The position numbers were made by a program, and so were the translations under genes. A stretch of 64,000 nucleotides of DNA from Amphibalanus amphitrite (taxonomy: Eukaryota > Arthropoda > Thecostraca > Balanomorpha > Balanidae): assembly GCF_019059575.1 (NCBI RefSeq), contig NW_024882756.1, positions 124,001-188,000 on the forward strand. Direction: 5' to 3'. The notes beneath the pieces are model-generated. The model ran no database searches, was not told where the DNA came from, and saw only the letters and a program-made list of their open reading frames with translations. Shown in pieces: positions 49,052-61,428 of the stretch (position 1 is the first letter of the stretch; every line of letters starts with the position of its first letter).

Positions 49052-49338
49052 AGTGTCAGCAAATCAGTGCAACTATGAAAATTTAAAACCATGAAAATGA
49101 TGACAAAGAATGAAAAGAAAAAGATTATGAAAACAATATTTCAATTAAAGCCAACTAAAGGGAAATAACATGAAACAAAACAAACCGAGAAAAACATCAC
49201 TGAAAATGTCATATAGGTACTTGATACCTACGTTGTAGTATGTGTTCGTGTTCGTGATGGTCGTGTCATGTAAAACTGTTGTGTTTGTGGGGGCCGCTGC
49301 AAAGGCATTACCCAAATAAACGTCACGTCACGTCACGT

Positions 49339-49587
49339 TTATTGAGCACTGCAGATAAATGAAATTTGGGCACCATGTTGGCGCTATTCACATATATTTG
49401 GTTTCATAATTAATTGTCGATACAAGAAAAATACTTATTACTTTCGCACATTGTCAGTAAATATTTTGATAATATATCTGGTGGTGGCGCTGGCATCGCT
49501 GCGCCTGGACGCCATGCTGCGGCGCTCCGTTATTTTAGTATTTTTATAAGTTTTTAATCGAGTGTTGGCCAAGTGATTGTTTTCAAG
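49339..49587 (+). other. Spacer between the two retrotransposons, probably 5' UTR of the second
   Basis: It follows the CGTCA tail of element 1 and leads to the ATG of element 2. The right half is GC-richer, like element 2. No promoter motif is identifiable with confidence. Confidence 0.4.
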
Positions 49588-52500
49588 ATGTGCATAAGTG
49601 CTCTGTGGAGGTGGTGCTTTGCTCTTCTGGTGTCTTTCCTCCCCCTCGGACTTACCAGCCCCGCTGAGGTGTCTCTGCCTGACGCGCCACAAATGTCTCG
49701 CCAGGATTTTGTTTACACGGCAGACGCGGCGGCTGGGGGTGCGGCGCCGCGAGTGACCTTGAACTTTCGGTCAGCTGATGCTCGGTCAGCTGGGGCTCTG
49801 GCGTCGGTCGCGCCGGCCGAGTCGGGCCGTCTGCGAATCGGCCCCGCTACTGGTGGCGTCATCTACACACGCCAGTATCTACTAGAGCTTCGGCGGTTCA
49901 CCGACACTCCACTGAGTGGCGCTACAGTCGCGCTGCTGCGTCGGCTCGGGCTGCGGAGACGTCGGCGGGGAGTTCGAGCTGGCCGCAAGTCTCGTCGCCC
50001 GATACGAGTTCGTGTAACCGAGCGACCGCCGCCCGGCCCCGCGGAGCGAGTGGGAGCTGCTGCTACTGCTGCTGGCGGCCTATGTCTCGCTCGGCCGCCG
50101 CGCCTGACGCTCCGGCAGACCCGACAGGCCGAGATCCAGGCAGTGGCGGCCGAGCGCGCCGCACTGAGCGTGGGACACCTCAACGTGCGCTCTCTGATGG
50201 CACATATCGACGATGTGAATCACCTACTGTTGTCCCAGCGACTCCACGTGCTTTGTGTCACTGAGACGTGGCTGACGGACGCAGTGGACACTCGGATGCT
50301 ACATTTCCCCGGCTACGTCATCAGCCGGCGTGACAGACGGGGAGGACGGTCTGGCGGCGGCGTTGCCATCATCTACCGCAACTCCATCACTGCTGACACA
50401 CTGCGTGTCCCGGCTGCATCGTCCGCCCTCGAGAGTCTCTGGCTGCGGCTCACACTCAAGTCACCGATCGTCGTCGGCGCAGTCTACCGGCCACCATCGA
50501 GTCCGATGACACCCGCCCTCGATGACATGCACAACCAGCTGACGAGCGTACTCGGCCGTGACCTGCCAGTCTACTTGCTCGGAGACACCAACATCGACGT
50601 CTCTCGGCCGGAGAAGCAGGGTGTGACGTCATACCTGCAGCAGCTGAGTGACCTGTCGCTGACACAGCTCATCACCGCACCAACTCGCCCCGGACAGAAT
50701 CCTACGCTGATAGACCACTTCATCACGAACAAGCCAGAACTAACTTCAAACGCGCGAGTCGTGTCGTGCAACATCAGCGACCACGACCTCATCGCCGCGA
50801 CGGTCTCTGTCGTCAAGACGCGCCACGTGGTGAACACCATCAACGTGCGGTCCACCAGGCGCGTCAACACAGACGCCCTGTGTCTGGACCTGCTCCAAGC
50901 AGACTGGTCACCGCTGTACGGCGCCAACTCCACGTCTGACAAGTGGAGCTGCTTCCTGAGCACATGGAGCCCCATTATCGACGCCCATATGCCGATGCGT
51001 GTAATCAAGCTGAAGCACAGACCGTACCCGTGGTTGCAAGACGACGACGTCAGAGAGGCGATGGCTGCGCGTGACCAGGCGCGTGTGGACCGCCAGCTGA
51101 CTCCATGTGACGCCACCGAGGCCGAGTTTCGGTTACGCCGAAACGCCGTCAAGGTGGTACTAAACCGGGCGTGCGCTTCATACTTCCAGACATCATTCAG
51201 GAACTCGAGATCGAAGACATGGCGTGATATCCGTCAATTTCTCGTCTCATCAGGGAAGGCAGCGCCCCGGGCAAGCACCGAATCGGGCAAGGACTCGGAA
51301 TGGAACAGCCGTCTTAACAGCTTCTTCGCGTCAGTGGGGGGAGACGTGGCGAGGTCGCTGGCGGCCGCCGACACCGGGGAGCCACTGCCGCCGCGCCCGC
51401 CGCGGGTTTGCAGTGACGCGTTCTCGCCGCGGCCTGCCCAGCTACCGGAACTGTCTGCCGCGCTGCGACAGATGAGCTCGTCCCGCGCGAGTGGCCCCGA
51501 CGGCATAACTGTCGATATGCTGAGGAAGACGTTTGCTGTTGTGGGGCCCCATCTGCTACACCTGATTAACTCTTGCGTCACTAAATGCGACATGCCTGAC
51601 CAGTGGAAGTCTGCCGTCATCATCCCGCTGTATAAGAAGGGCGACCGGCAGGACCCGAGCAACTACCGGCCGATATCTATCATTCCTGTTGTTGCCAAGT
51701 TGTGTGAGCGCGTGGTATGTTCCCAGTTGACGTCGTACCTAGACCGCAACGCTCTGCTCTGCCCGCAGCAGTATGGCTTCAGGCCCGGCATGTCCACGGG
51801 GGCGGCTATGCTTGACGTTGTCACGTATGTCACTGACAATATCGACAAAGGCCTCGTGACGTCACTCGTGACAGCCGATACGTCCAAGGCGTTCGACAGC
51901 GTCGAGCATGGCCGCCTCCTGGACAAGCTGGGCTGGTACGGGATTCGAACTGACTGGTTTTCTGACTGGTTGAGTGGGCGCAGTCAGGCTATCGGGTCGT
52001 GTCCGCTGAGCGTGACGCACGGCGTGATACAGGGGTCCATTTTGGGACCGAGCCTGTATTTGCTTTTCACCAACGACCTGGCCCAACATCTGTCAAATGT
52101 CAAACTAGTGATGTACGCTGATGATGTCCAGATCCTTGACGCTGACACTCCCAGTAACGTCTTGGCTATCAAAAACCGCATCGAAAGTGACCTATCTGTA
52201 CTCGTGCAGTGGTTCACTCAGAACCGGCTGAAAATTAACCCATCCAAAACTGAAATGACCATTTTGAAATCCAGTCGTCAAAAAACTAACACCAGTTTCT
52301 CGATCCACTTTGGCGGTGACGTAGTTTCACCTTCACCGAGCGTCAAGGTTCTGGGCATCACCATCGACTCTCACCTGACGTGGGATTCACATGTCACGTC
52401 TGTCGTCCAGCGCTGCAACATGATACTTGTTAGCCTAGCGAGAATGCGGAACAGGCTGCCGACGGAGACTAAGCGCCTGCTTATCGAAGCGTTAGTGTTT

Positions 52501-52899
52501 CCGCACATACAATACTGTATTAGCGTATGGGGTGCCTGCTGCATCGCTCAGAGGAAACGCATCCAAAAGGTGCTGAATTTCGGCGCACGTGTCGTGTCTG
52601 GCCTCAGCCGAAGAGATCACGTGACTCCTGTGCTTAACGAGCTGGGTTGGAAGTGTGTGGACGACTTGATTCGTGACAGTGACGTAGCTGTGGTTAGTCG
52701 CCTACTTACTTCGGACAGTGCACCACAAATCCTGCGGAGCAAGTTGGTGCTCAGCTCCGACGAGTCAGCTCGCACCACGCGTGCGACCGAGCGGGGACAG
52801 CTGCGTCTGCCCCGAGTCCGAACCGAGTTCGGCCGTCGTGGATTTTTGTTTCGCGCCAGCCAGCACTGGAACGAGTCCTCAGGAGCGCGTCAACAGTAG
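49588..52899 (+). CDS. Retrotransposon 2 ORF: endonuclease and reverse transcriptase (1103 aa)
   Basis: I take the ATG at 49588; the frame is open a few codons further upstream without another ATG. Residues 6-24 are hydrophobic (LWRWCFALLVSFLPLGL), resembling a signal peptide, followed by a region of low similarity with a basic patch (RRRRRGVRAGRKSRR) up to about 190. The apurinic-type endonuclease starts near 192: HLNVRSL, VTETW, VYRPP, GDTNID, TLIDHF and ISDHD. The RT has RASGPDG, NYRPIS, QYGFRPG, a TADTSKAFDS block with catalytic Asp near 764, GVIQGS and YADD near 843-846. The C-terminal part (LGITIDSHLTWDSH and onward) fits the thumb and C-terminal domain of jockey/CR1-type proteins; no zinc knuckle is obvious. 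All catalytic motifs are intact. Confidence 0.93.
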   Translation: MCISALWRWCFALLVSFLPLGLTSPAEVSLPDAPQMSRQDFVYTADAAAGGAAPRVTLNFRSADARSAGALASVAPAESGRLRIGPATGGVIYTRQYLLELRRFTDTPLSGATVALLRRLGLRRRRRGVRAGRKSRRPIRVRVTERPPPGPAERVGAAATAAGGLCLARPPRLTLRQTRQAEIQAVAAERAALSVGHLNVRSLMAHIDDVNHLLLSQRLHVLCVTETWLTDAVDTRMLHFPGYVISRRDRRGGRSGGGVAIIYRNSITADTLRVPAASSALESLWLRLTLKSPIVVGAVYRPPSSPMTPALDDMHNQLTSVLGRDLPVYLLGDTNIDVSRPEKQGVTSYLQQLSDLSLTQLITAPTRPGQNPTLIDHFITNKPELTSNARVVSCNISDHDLIAATVSVVKTRHVVNTINVRSTRRVNTDALCLDLLQADWSPLYGANSTSDKWSCFLSTWSPIIDAHMPMRVIKLKHRPYPWLQDDDVREAMAARDQARVDRQLTPCDATEAEFRLRRNAVKVVLNRACASYFQTSFRNSRSKTWRDIRQFLVSSGKAAPRASTESGKDSEWNSRLNSFFASVGGDVARSLAAADTGEPLPPRPPRVCSDAFSPRPAQLPELSAALRQMSSSRASGPDGITVDMLRKTFAVVGPHLLHLINSCVTKCDMPDQWKSAVIIPLYKKGDRQDPSNYRPISIIPVVAKLCERVVCSQLTSYLDRNALLCPQQYGFRPGMSTGAAMLDVVTYVTDNIDKGLVTSLVTADTSKAFDSVEHGRLLDKLGWYGIRTDWFSDWLSGRSQAIGSCPLSVTHGVIQGSILGPSLYLLFTNDLAQHLSNVKLVMYADDVQILDADTPSNVLAIKNRIESDLSVLVQWFTQNRLKINPSKTEMTILKSSRQKTNTSFSIHFGGDVVSPSPSVKVLGITIDSHLTWDSHVTSVVQRCNMILVSLARMRNRLPTETKRLLIEALVFPHIQYCISVWGACCIAQRKRIQKVLNFGARVVSGLSRRDHVTPVLNELGWKCVDDLIRDSDVAVVSRLLTSDSAPQILRSKLVLSSDESARTTRATERGQLRLPRVRTEFGRRGFLFRASQHWNESSGARQQ

Positions 52900-53087
52900 G
52901 TGTGGTCGACTGGTTAGTGTACCGGAAGATGTCTTAGATGTGTATTTTACTCTGTGGTTTCACTTCTATCCGGTTTTACTGCAGTGTTTTATCCAGATGT
53001 GTTTTCGCATGTATACGACGTGGTCACCACGAAACCCATGTAATGGAGGGACCTAATAAAATTGTATTGTATTGTATTGTATTGTAT
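49588..53087 (+). mobile_element. Non-LTR retrotransposon 2 (GC-rich, single ORF, ATTGT tail)
   Basis: The element has one uninterrupted 1103-residue ORF, a short 3' UTR, AATAAA at about 53055, and a tail of five ATTGT units (53061-53087). Short tandem tails of this type are common in CR1/L2/jockey-like elements. No ORF1 is seen upstream; either the copy lacks it or the family has one ORF. The 5' end is not defined. It stops about 10 bases before the TTAA of the next AGGTCA element. Confidence 0.88.
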
Positions 53088-53095
53088 CTAACTGC

Positions 53096-54292
53096 TTAAC
53101 CCTCGCGGGCCCGGGGGGGGGGGGCGTTTTTCGCCCCCCCTGGCGAATATTTGCGATAGCTCCCGAACGCTTAGGGATAGGAAAGCGAAACTTTCAGTAC
53201 CTTTTCTCCCATCAATTTGGCATCTTCTGAAGTAAAAAATTTGGACCTAGCCCCCTTGATGACGTCACAAGGTCCATTTTTCTAGACCCCTGCACGGCAA
53301 ACTTCGGCGTCACAGACGCAAACTTCAAATAGCTGCTAAAAATAGAGTTTTAGAGATAAAGACAAATTACGAGCACGGTTGTGTAGCGTTTGACCTAGAG
53401 AAAAATAGAAAAATAGTTTTGGTGACCTCAGGTCAGAGGTCAGGTCAACGACCCCGAAATGTGGTTTTAGTTTTTCGCAAATAACTTCGACAAAAATGGT
53501 CCTGGAGCTACGGCAGTGGTACCATCGCATTCGCCTTGTCAAGCCGCGTCGAATGATATATATTTTGTTCGGAAAAGGTCAAGTTTTATGTTGACCTCAT
53601 GTGACCTCGAATGACCTCTGGTTGACCTTGACACGTGAAAGGTCGTTTATGATGGATTTGTACCCGCTGATCACGAATCTTGCATCTATTTTCCTCTAAG
53701 CCTTCATTTAGAGCTTCCAGATGGCAAAATTGTCTTATTTATTATTACTAACTTGAATTAGTGAAATAGCCTCTAGCAGGGATACTCTTCAGTGACCTTG
53801 ACCTTTGACCAGCCTTGTATCGTAAGAGGAACCACAAATAGGGAACTGATAAGCCTCAAAACATTTCATAACATCCTGAAAGTTAGCACGCAAGATGTGC
53901 GAAATAGTGCCAAGTTTGAGGTCAATTTTGAGCGTGACCTTGACCTTGACCTTTAAATTTGAGCACATTTTCGGAATCCTCAGATTCTCTTCTTTCGTTT
54001 GACACCCAATTTTGCCGGTTTGATGCCGCCTGCCGTCCTCTAGAAGGCTTACTTTGAGATCACTACACATGTGCCGGTTTTTGCCTTTGACCTTGACCTC
54101 TGACCTTGAAAATTGACCTGAGGTCAAAAATTTTAGGTGCTTTAGAATCGTCTCGTAAGGACCTTTCGTTTGGTATCGCTTTTGTTTCCGTAGCTCCCTT
54201 AGTTACGGAGTTAGACAGGGGGGGGGGGCGAAAAACGCCCCCCCCCCCGGGCTGCGGTGGTTGGGATTACCCCCCGGGCCCGGCCGGGTTAA
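53096..54292 (-). mobile_element. AGGTCA-rich TTAA element, subfamily 2, inverted copy (1189 bp)
   Basis: The element runs 53100-54288. TTAA at 53096-53099 and 54289-54292. On the minus strand it matches 21476-22650 almost base for base, including hairpins with GCGAAAAACGC, the ATATATCATTCGACGCGGCT block (near 53545-53570) and both ends. The few small differences I saw (for example CCAGATGG versus CCGGAAG near 53715) indicate recent common origin. Confidence 0.9.
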
Positions 54293-56060
54293 GTATTGTA
54301 TTAATAAAGAACATGAAGATGAGACGAAATATTTGTTTACAACGCCATATTTGTAAACAGTCAGCCAGTGCTGACATTTCTCATCAGCCAAATGTATACA
54401 GTTCCGTCAGCCAGAAGCGGTGGGCGGAGCCTGTTTCAGCTGACAACAGCACAACAGCTGAATGTGTACAGGCCTATTAACTCATCAAGAACGACTATTT
54501 TCAGTCCGGCATCGACCATGCCCTGATAATGGCTCTGGAGCCATTGTGAAGCAGACACCCTGGACCAAGGGAGCGGGATCATCAGTGTCGGTGCCGTCGC
54601 CGGGTGTGTCCAGAACTGTCGGAGCGTGCAACACGAGTCGCCGCGACACGACTAGCGCGTGAGCCGGCACGGCCAGCCGGGTCGAAAATAACAGGGTCAG
54701 GTCCGGCGAACATCATCCGGACGTCTTACCGGGCTATTTCTAGCCATAGCCGTCAGAAAGTTAGAGGAGGACAACTGATTTCAGGTGCATCCTCTTTGAA
54801 ACATGTATTTCTAAGGGTGACTGTGCTTCGAGAGTAATTCACCGTAAAACCGACATGTTTTATACGTTAATTCAGCCGTATTTGTGTGGACGTAACAATT
54901 CAGATGATAGAACGTTTAGCATGAAAACAACTGTCCGACAACGGCCGTAAGAGGTATGCTGGCAGTTTAATACAGTAAGCATAAATCCGGACGGTTCGTC
55001 TCTGCACCTAGCAACACTGTTACTCACAGTTTATACAAACTCGCTTCCACACACCCTACCTGGTACACCTCATTCTATCTGGAAAGCGGACGCAGTCGCC
55101 CCATGGTCCCACCATCTACAGCCGTAACCGGCACCGGCAAACTCAGCACGTAGCCAGCCATTATCCGTGCGTGTCGGGACCCCCGAGCGGGTCATAGTTT
55201 GGCTCACGGCTGCCGCTGGTCCCATCTCGACGCGGAAGAGCCTGCTGCGGTGTCCAGAGAGGTCCAGGAGCGGCGCGGCGGGGACTACCGTGTCTTCCTC
55301 ACATCCGGGGTCGGTGGGAAGCGGTTACTGCGTGGAATCGGGTGGTTTACCTGTAACCGGCACAGTGCACACTGTGATGGGGTTGGCCTGGCGGCGGGGT
55401 CGGGGGAGGGGACGAAAGGGCACTTGGTGACACTAGGGGCGGTAGAGTGAGTGTGGGGACTGGGGACATCAGACTGGATGGTAAACTAGGCAGAGTTAGG
55501 CCAGAAACATATTGCTGTGTTTGTTATATTCGATGACCATGATTCAAAATCGATAAGTCACTGTCAACTATCTCCATAATTTGTGTTTAGATCGCACTTT
55601 TCCATTGTTTTAAATTTTACCTGTCGTGCTATGGATGCTTCCAAAATGCGGATTTTTTAAAAGGTAATATTTGAACAGTCTGCGTCGTTTCACATCTTGC
55701 CATAAATATCACCTACCAGCCACTCCGAGCTTTGAACTACAAGCAAGGTTACTTTGCAAATGAAACTCCTAACAACGCAGCACCTACTCATGCAAATGTC
55801 TCTGAGTGACATCCCGGTAGAGCTCTCTGTACCAAAGGGCCGGCTGATGGGTCGTGCCCTGCCACCCCTGTGTCAAGGACGACCCCGGAAGGGTAGCACA
55901 CCTAATCCAGGCGTGATTAGACTGGCGGGCGCCCTGAGGACCCGTACCCGGGCACCGCGGTGCTCCCGCCGAACTCAGTACGCGTCCCAGCCCAACGGTT
56001 CATCCGACTGCCGGTTTATGTGTTCGCGCTTGCTTCGAGACAGCTGTGCCCCGCAGGTAG
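54293..56060. other. Unassigned sequence with one dispersed-repeat fragment
   Basis: Apart from the fragment at 54437-54474 I see no element. The open frame ending in the GA tract near 55754-56056 is Arg/Pro-rich and not recognisable. Confidence 0.4.
54437..54474 (+). repeat. Dispersed repeat fragment, copy 2 (inverse of 43551-43587)
   Basis: It starts CAGCTGACAACAGCACAACA and ends in GAATGTGTACAGGCC, matching the inverse of the copy at 43551. Confidence 0.7.
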
Positions 56061-56062
56061 GA

Positions 56063-56149
<87 letters not shown>
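56061..56149. repeat. GA microsatellite
   Basis: About 85 bases of nearly pure (GA)n. Confidence 0.96.
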
Positions 56150-56153
<4 letters not shown>

Positions 56154-58776
56154 TAGTGGAAGGAGGAAGAGCTGCCATGGGCTTGGAACCGTATGAAGAA
56201 GGGGCGGACGGCTGTTGCGTTCGTATGGTAGTTTTTGTGAGGGTGATATCGTGCTGAGCAGAACGCTTATGAGATTGGAGTTGACACGGTGGTTAATGGA
56301 ACGATGATATCTAATAGGTTCGATGAAGATATAAAAAATAATACGAGGAAGATGAGGATAGGGAAACCAGGAACGGTACTGGAAAATGAATAGAACGCAA
56401 ACTAAGCGAAAATAAACTAGTTCAGAACAGTTCATGCAAAACTGTTTTATCAAACATGATGATAAAACCATTTAGCGCGAGTGTTGAGGTGATAAGACTC
56501 ACCAGCACGTGTCACTTAGGGCAGCAACACTTTTCCCTCCCCAACTCTGGCACGAACATTGTCATTCCAGCATAATAACACGGAATTCAGCACGCAACCA
56601 ACGAACATAACAACTCCAGCCACTCGTCTGTGTCCTTCAGCCGTTACGGGCCTGTCTCTAACGACAGTGGCTGAGTATGGTGTAACTAAATACCTCAATT
56701 ATGCTGCTACTGGTTTCAGTTTGCACAAATCTGCACCTTTGCAAAGTAGGTAGAGCTCATTGTCACTACATATTCAATGGTGATAACAACCATTGAACAG
56801 CATAGAACATGCTCTTATAGAATCTACTACATTATCTTGATCCTTCCTTTTGTGAAATAATGCGTATTTAGTTCCCTCATGCGGGAGCTTTGCCGCAATA
56901 TTCCACAGATTCGAAGTTTTTATCACTGGAGATTTTCGGATTACCGCCAATTCAGCCCGTGATCTCAGTTATATGCGGCTATCTTCCTCCATATTTCCTG
57001 GCCGGCAGCGGTCGGCAGTTCGGCCCTCATGTGTGACATATTCCATCACGTGACATGCGTCAATCGGCTCTCCGGCTATCGTCCCGGCGGGGCCGCAGCG
57101 TGGTAATAGTCCCGTTTCTGAGGTCGGGCGCGTTAAATCCGTTAGGACGTCGTTGAGTGATTTCTGATATGTCCGATCTGTCATAAAGACGATGATTTAG
57201 AAAAACTCCACGCCAGGACACTATAACTAGGACTGCACTGGTCAGGCTGACCTGTGAAGAGGCTGGCCTCGGTCGCTCTAGAGAGCTGTTTTAGTAACAT
57301 CAGTGGAATTCCACGGCGGGTCTCTGCTGGCGGTATCCCTGCCAGGGGGCGGAGAATCACTGCTTCCAGCCGGGTCAGGCATACACAATGAGCCCAGGTG
57401 AGTTACGGGCGCTTATCAGCGCTACTGCTGAATACAGCCACACTCGTGGGAGGCTAGGCAAGATAGCCCAGCTAAATACAACGCCGCCCAGAAATAGGGT
57501 TTAGCAGGCCTCTTAGCTGCCTAAAAACATCTTTTCTGTCGGTTGGCTTGTTAGGAAACCATGACATGAGTTGGCATTTCAGCTTCTAACTATTGTTTAT
57601 CGGTGGGTAATTGTTCGGATGGCCTTCCCATTAATAATTCCTTAGTCATGATTTGTGTCAGCGGAACTATGGATGCAGGCCCCACGTCGTAAGCATTATG
57701 CATTTGTCGACGTAATCCGCAGTGCAGCATGACATAAAGCAAGCTCAGTGGGGACCGATAATCAAATGAATTCCGATGGTTATGTAACATAAGTCGTCCT
57801 AAAGGGCAGCACAATACAGGAGATTCTTGCGACTTGTTCTACCTCTACTGTGACCTGTAAAACATAAAGCTGAACGTCGTCCACGGATTTGGCGAAACCA
57901 AAGCTGGCACGATCCGTGAACACAGGGCAAATAGCGATACTCCTTAATTCGAAATGAAACTGTGCGACGCTGAAAACTCAGTCAATGATGTCTGTTGTTT
58001 ATTATTTGCTAGAGCCCAATGCAGATTTTACATTCATAAAAATTAGGTATAATAATTGGTCGAATTTACTGTACCTTTCCGTAAAGTTTTTTTTTTCGCT
58101 TTTCACTGCATAAACTAAGCATTGAAGACCGTACGCATACAACTGTAGCCATGGTGTAATAAAAAAGCACCACGCAGCTATTGTTGTTTATGTACACTAT
58201 GCTATCTATTATGCTATGCAGTTGCCTAAATAATGCGGATTTGACACCTCCCACAAGGAAACATGCTAAGTTCAATGGCTGGTTCCTCTTTGGTCCTGAA
58301 TAATAGAACAGCAAAAGTTTGACAGGGATATTCTTCATCTTCCGTTTCAGGAAACCGGGAGCAAACTATAATTTCATTACCTAGACGATGAAATTTAATG
58401 CAGACTTCCATTAGATGCCGAGCAAAACTGTGGCTGTAAAACTTTGCACGGTATGCCAATTTTTACCTGGCGGTATTTCAAATAAAAAATATTTGTGTCG
58501 TGGGATTTGAAAGTTGTAACGAAATTCGTTGCACTGAGGACACATCCCCGGCCCCCTGGTACCAATTACCTTCGAGTCCCCCAAACAGTTTCAATCAGCT
58601 GCATACTTTAGAGGTACAATCTGTCAAAGAGAATCAACAAAGGTGGGTGAGCTGGGATCAGTTCAGTTATGATCATTTTCATTGATTGTCCAGATGCTAC
58701 AGAATACAGAGCATAGGCCGGTATGGTTATTTGGGAAATTGAATGATGTTGTCACTGAGTCTGCGTGAAAAAACGT
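56150..58776. other. Unassigned sequence, no gene seen
   Basis: Mixed, mostly AT-richer DNA. Short open frames only. No transposon ends, exon pairs or RNA genes were recognised. Confidence 0.4.
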
Positions 58777-59696
58777 TTAACCCTCGCCCGTAAACGGTGT
58801 TTTGCCACCTTCGCCCATGCAGGGGGGGTTGGTGCGACCCCCCCTGGCGTTTGAAAACGGAGCGTCGTAGAGCTTAGCGGAAAAGACCAACGGATTGCTC
58901 TCAACAAGATTTCGCGATTGGTGGTATATTTTTTTTGGTCCTAGGTCAACATTTGACCTACTTATGACCGGTCAAAGGTCAAAGTTTCGGAAAAATCTAA
59001 CTTTTTCAGATTTCCGCGCCGATTGTGGCAAAACGGTAAGAGATATCGACTTGAAACCTTCACTATCGTGATCCTTGATCAATTCTCTATCGTTTGGTGT
59101 GTATTTCGATGTCATAACTCTAAAAATGATGCGTTGGGAGCATCGGAAGTCTGCAAGGTCATTTGTGCATTGGGTCACGTCAGGCGTGTGACGTCACTGA
59201 CCTGACCCTGACCCAAAATGAACTACAAGAAACAACCGACGATGCCTGAAATGGATAGCAAATTCGAATTCAGGGCATCAAAATACCCCGAAAAGGCATA
59301 CAAGTGCAAGAAGTCATTACAGGTCAACCGAGGTCACTGACCTGACCTTGACCTTTAGTAACCTTGAAAAGGTCAACGGACATTGTGCCAATGTCAAATC
59401 AGCCAGTTATGATTCTAAAACAATCCATCATTGTGTCAGGTCAGTCGGCATTTATACCAATGTGAAGCAATCTCCAATTTAGCGTAAATCTGGCCGGAGG
59501 TTGTTCCCTTTATGACGTCATAACTCCGTGACCTGACATGACCTTGACAATTTTTTTTACCAAAAGTTGCGCAAAGGATGCCCCAAAGGGTACTGAAAAT
59601 TTGAGCAGGCTATCTGAAACGGTTCGGCGTGTAGCTAAGAAAAACCTCAGGGGGGGGGGTGCACCAACCCCCCCCCCCTACATGGGCGAGGGTTAA
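58777..59696 (+). mobile_element. AGGTCA-rich TTAA element, subfamily 5 (912 bp)
   Basis: The element runs 58781-59692. TTAA at 58777-58780 and 59693-59696. Ends CCCTCGCCC and its inverse, followed inwards by a CCATG / CATGG pair. Subterminal hairpins are GGGGGTTGGTGCGACCCCC on the left and a G run-TGCACCA-C run on the right. TGACCT/AGGTCA hexamers occur at 58945-58980, 59155-59215, 59320-59370 and 59525-59545. No ORF. Confidence 0.85.
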
Positions 59697-61186
59697 ATTG
59701 ACACACGGATCAGTGTAAGTCAGCTGATATTCTATCGACTGCGTTCATATACATAGTGCCAGTCACATAAGGGTCTGCAGAGTTTTGCGACCTCCCCCTG
59801 TCCCCCCGGGACGCAGGCGATGAGCGCCGCGTCACATCCTTAGGGAGCTAGCGGGAACAATACAGCACTGATGGTCCGGAGCCAGGCCCGGTCTGCGCAC
59901 AGTCCGAGCGGCCACAATAACCGGTCCGGACCGACCAAATATTGCCGCGGGCTGACATCACCCGACGGGTGCTGATCCCAGCGACCCGATCGGCGACCCA
60001 GATTCGGACAGGGCGCGCATAACTAACGACGCCCCGTGATCCAGTGGTGGACTATTGGGTCCGGTGCTGATCCCAGTGCGCTCCGGAAACGAATACAGAA
60101 TACAGCCGGTCATAAATGTATGTAATGTGAAAGATATAGTGGCTATGTGGAGGCACATTCAACCAGGAAGGCATAATAAAGCAAACATTACATTTGCGCT
60201 GTTGGAGTCACCAGGATTGCTTATGGTTTCGAACCACGTCGAATCAGACCCGGAGTCATCAGAATGGCAGCCGGTCTCGTTAATGACCACTGCCACTTGA
60301 CATTACACAAGTTTCGCCAGACCTCATTTTGATGTCCGAAGGAATCGTTAGATAATTTGTAACAGAGCGTCTGATTGCGATTGTGTATTTCGTCCTTAAT
60401 TTTCCATGAATATTATTAACACGGACTTGGCACTTGCCGTTCTGTCGCCAGTGAGCTAGACTAGAACTATAAAGCTCGGTTGCACGCCTGGAAATCGAAA
60501 AGACATGGAATATGTCATATGGAATTTCCTCTGAAAAGTCCCTGCTCAAATTGGCACGCTATGGTTTAGCTTTGCCATGACCATCGCAAGGGCCAGACAT
60601 TTGAGGCGCATCCCTGACCAGTGAGGGACATCTCATACCTTCCCAGTCATGTTCTCTCAATAATACACCAGACTGTCTCATGCACTGCTGGGCACGGCGA
60701 ACCAATCTCGCCATGAACTGGCCGGTAAATCGCCCTGACTCAACTGTCTCACTCCTCACGGATCCGTACCGGACCGCGGCCTGGCACGGCCGGCTTCCGC
60801 TGTCCCTCTGCAGACGTTGGCTTGCTCCGCGCGGCCCATGACGACCCGTCCCGCCGCGCTGGGTGTCAATAGTCCCCCGCCGCGGCGGCCCGCGCCCACA
60901 GACGGTAACCTTATTACGGCCAGCGGCGGCCGGGAATCAGCACGCTGACATGTTTACACTGGCCAGCCGCAAATGAACCATGAAAGGCGATTCATTGCTC
61001 ATCGGCACAATGAGCTTGGGGACGGCAGCTCCCAGCGGTGGCGGTGCTGGCGGGAATACTGACTCTCCTGCAGCTCCGGCTCCCCTCTTTCCATCTTGGT
61101 CCCCTCTCTTCTCTTTGGCCTCCCCTCCCGGCTCCATGCTCCTTTCCTCTCCTCGATCTCCTCTGTTCCCCCTCTCTCTCTGTATG
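59697..61186. other. Unassigned sequence, no gene seen
   Basis: GC-rich at 59790-60060 and 60740-61140. No recognisable protein and no transposon ends. Confidence 0.4.
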
Positions 61187-61335
61187 TCTTTATCTCTCTC
61201 TTCCTCTCTTTCTCTCTTTCAGCCTCTCCCTCTCCTCCCTGTCTCTCTCTCTCTGCTCTCTCTTCTCTCTCTTACCCTATTTACATGAGTCATTCAGCGA
61301 TTCAGAGAGATTCTCTCTCCCTCTCTCTCTCTCTC

Positions 61336-61420
<85 letters not shown>

Positions 61421-61428
61421 TCACTTAC
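61187..61428. repeat. CT-rich region with a long CT microsatellite
   Basis: Irregular CTCTC sequence from 61187 leads to nearly pure (CT)n at about 61315-61425. It is the same repeat as the GA tracts, in the other orientation. Confidence 0.95.

Larger units (their letters stand above)
44259..49338 (+). mobile_element. Non-LTR retrotransposon 1 (A-rich, two ORFs)
   Basis: The element has ORF1 (44259-45251), ORF2 (endonuclease, RT, zinc knuckle; open to 49051) and a 3' UTR ending in AATAAA followed by three CGTCA units at about 49321-49337. A strong adenine bias on the coding strand sets it apart from surrounding DNA and from the GC-rich element that follows. The true 5' end is upstream of 44259 and was not located, and no target duplication was established. 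Both ORFs are free of stops, so the copy is young or functional. Clade: an apurinic-endonuclease type element of the jockey/I/CR1 broad group; I cannot place it more narrowly. Confidence 0.85.
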
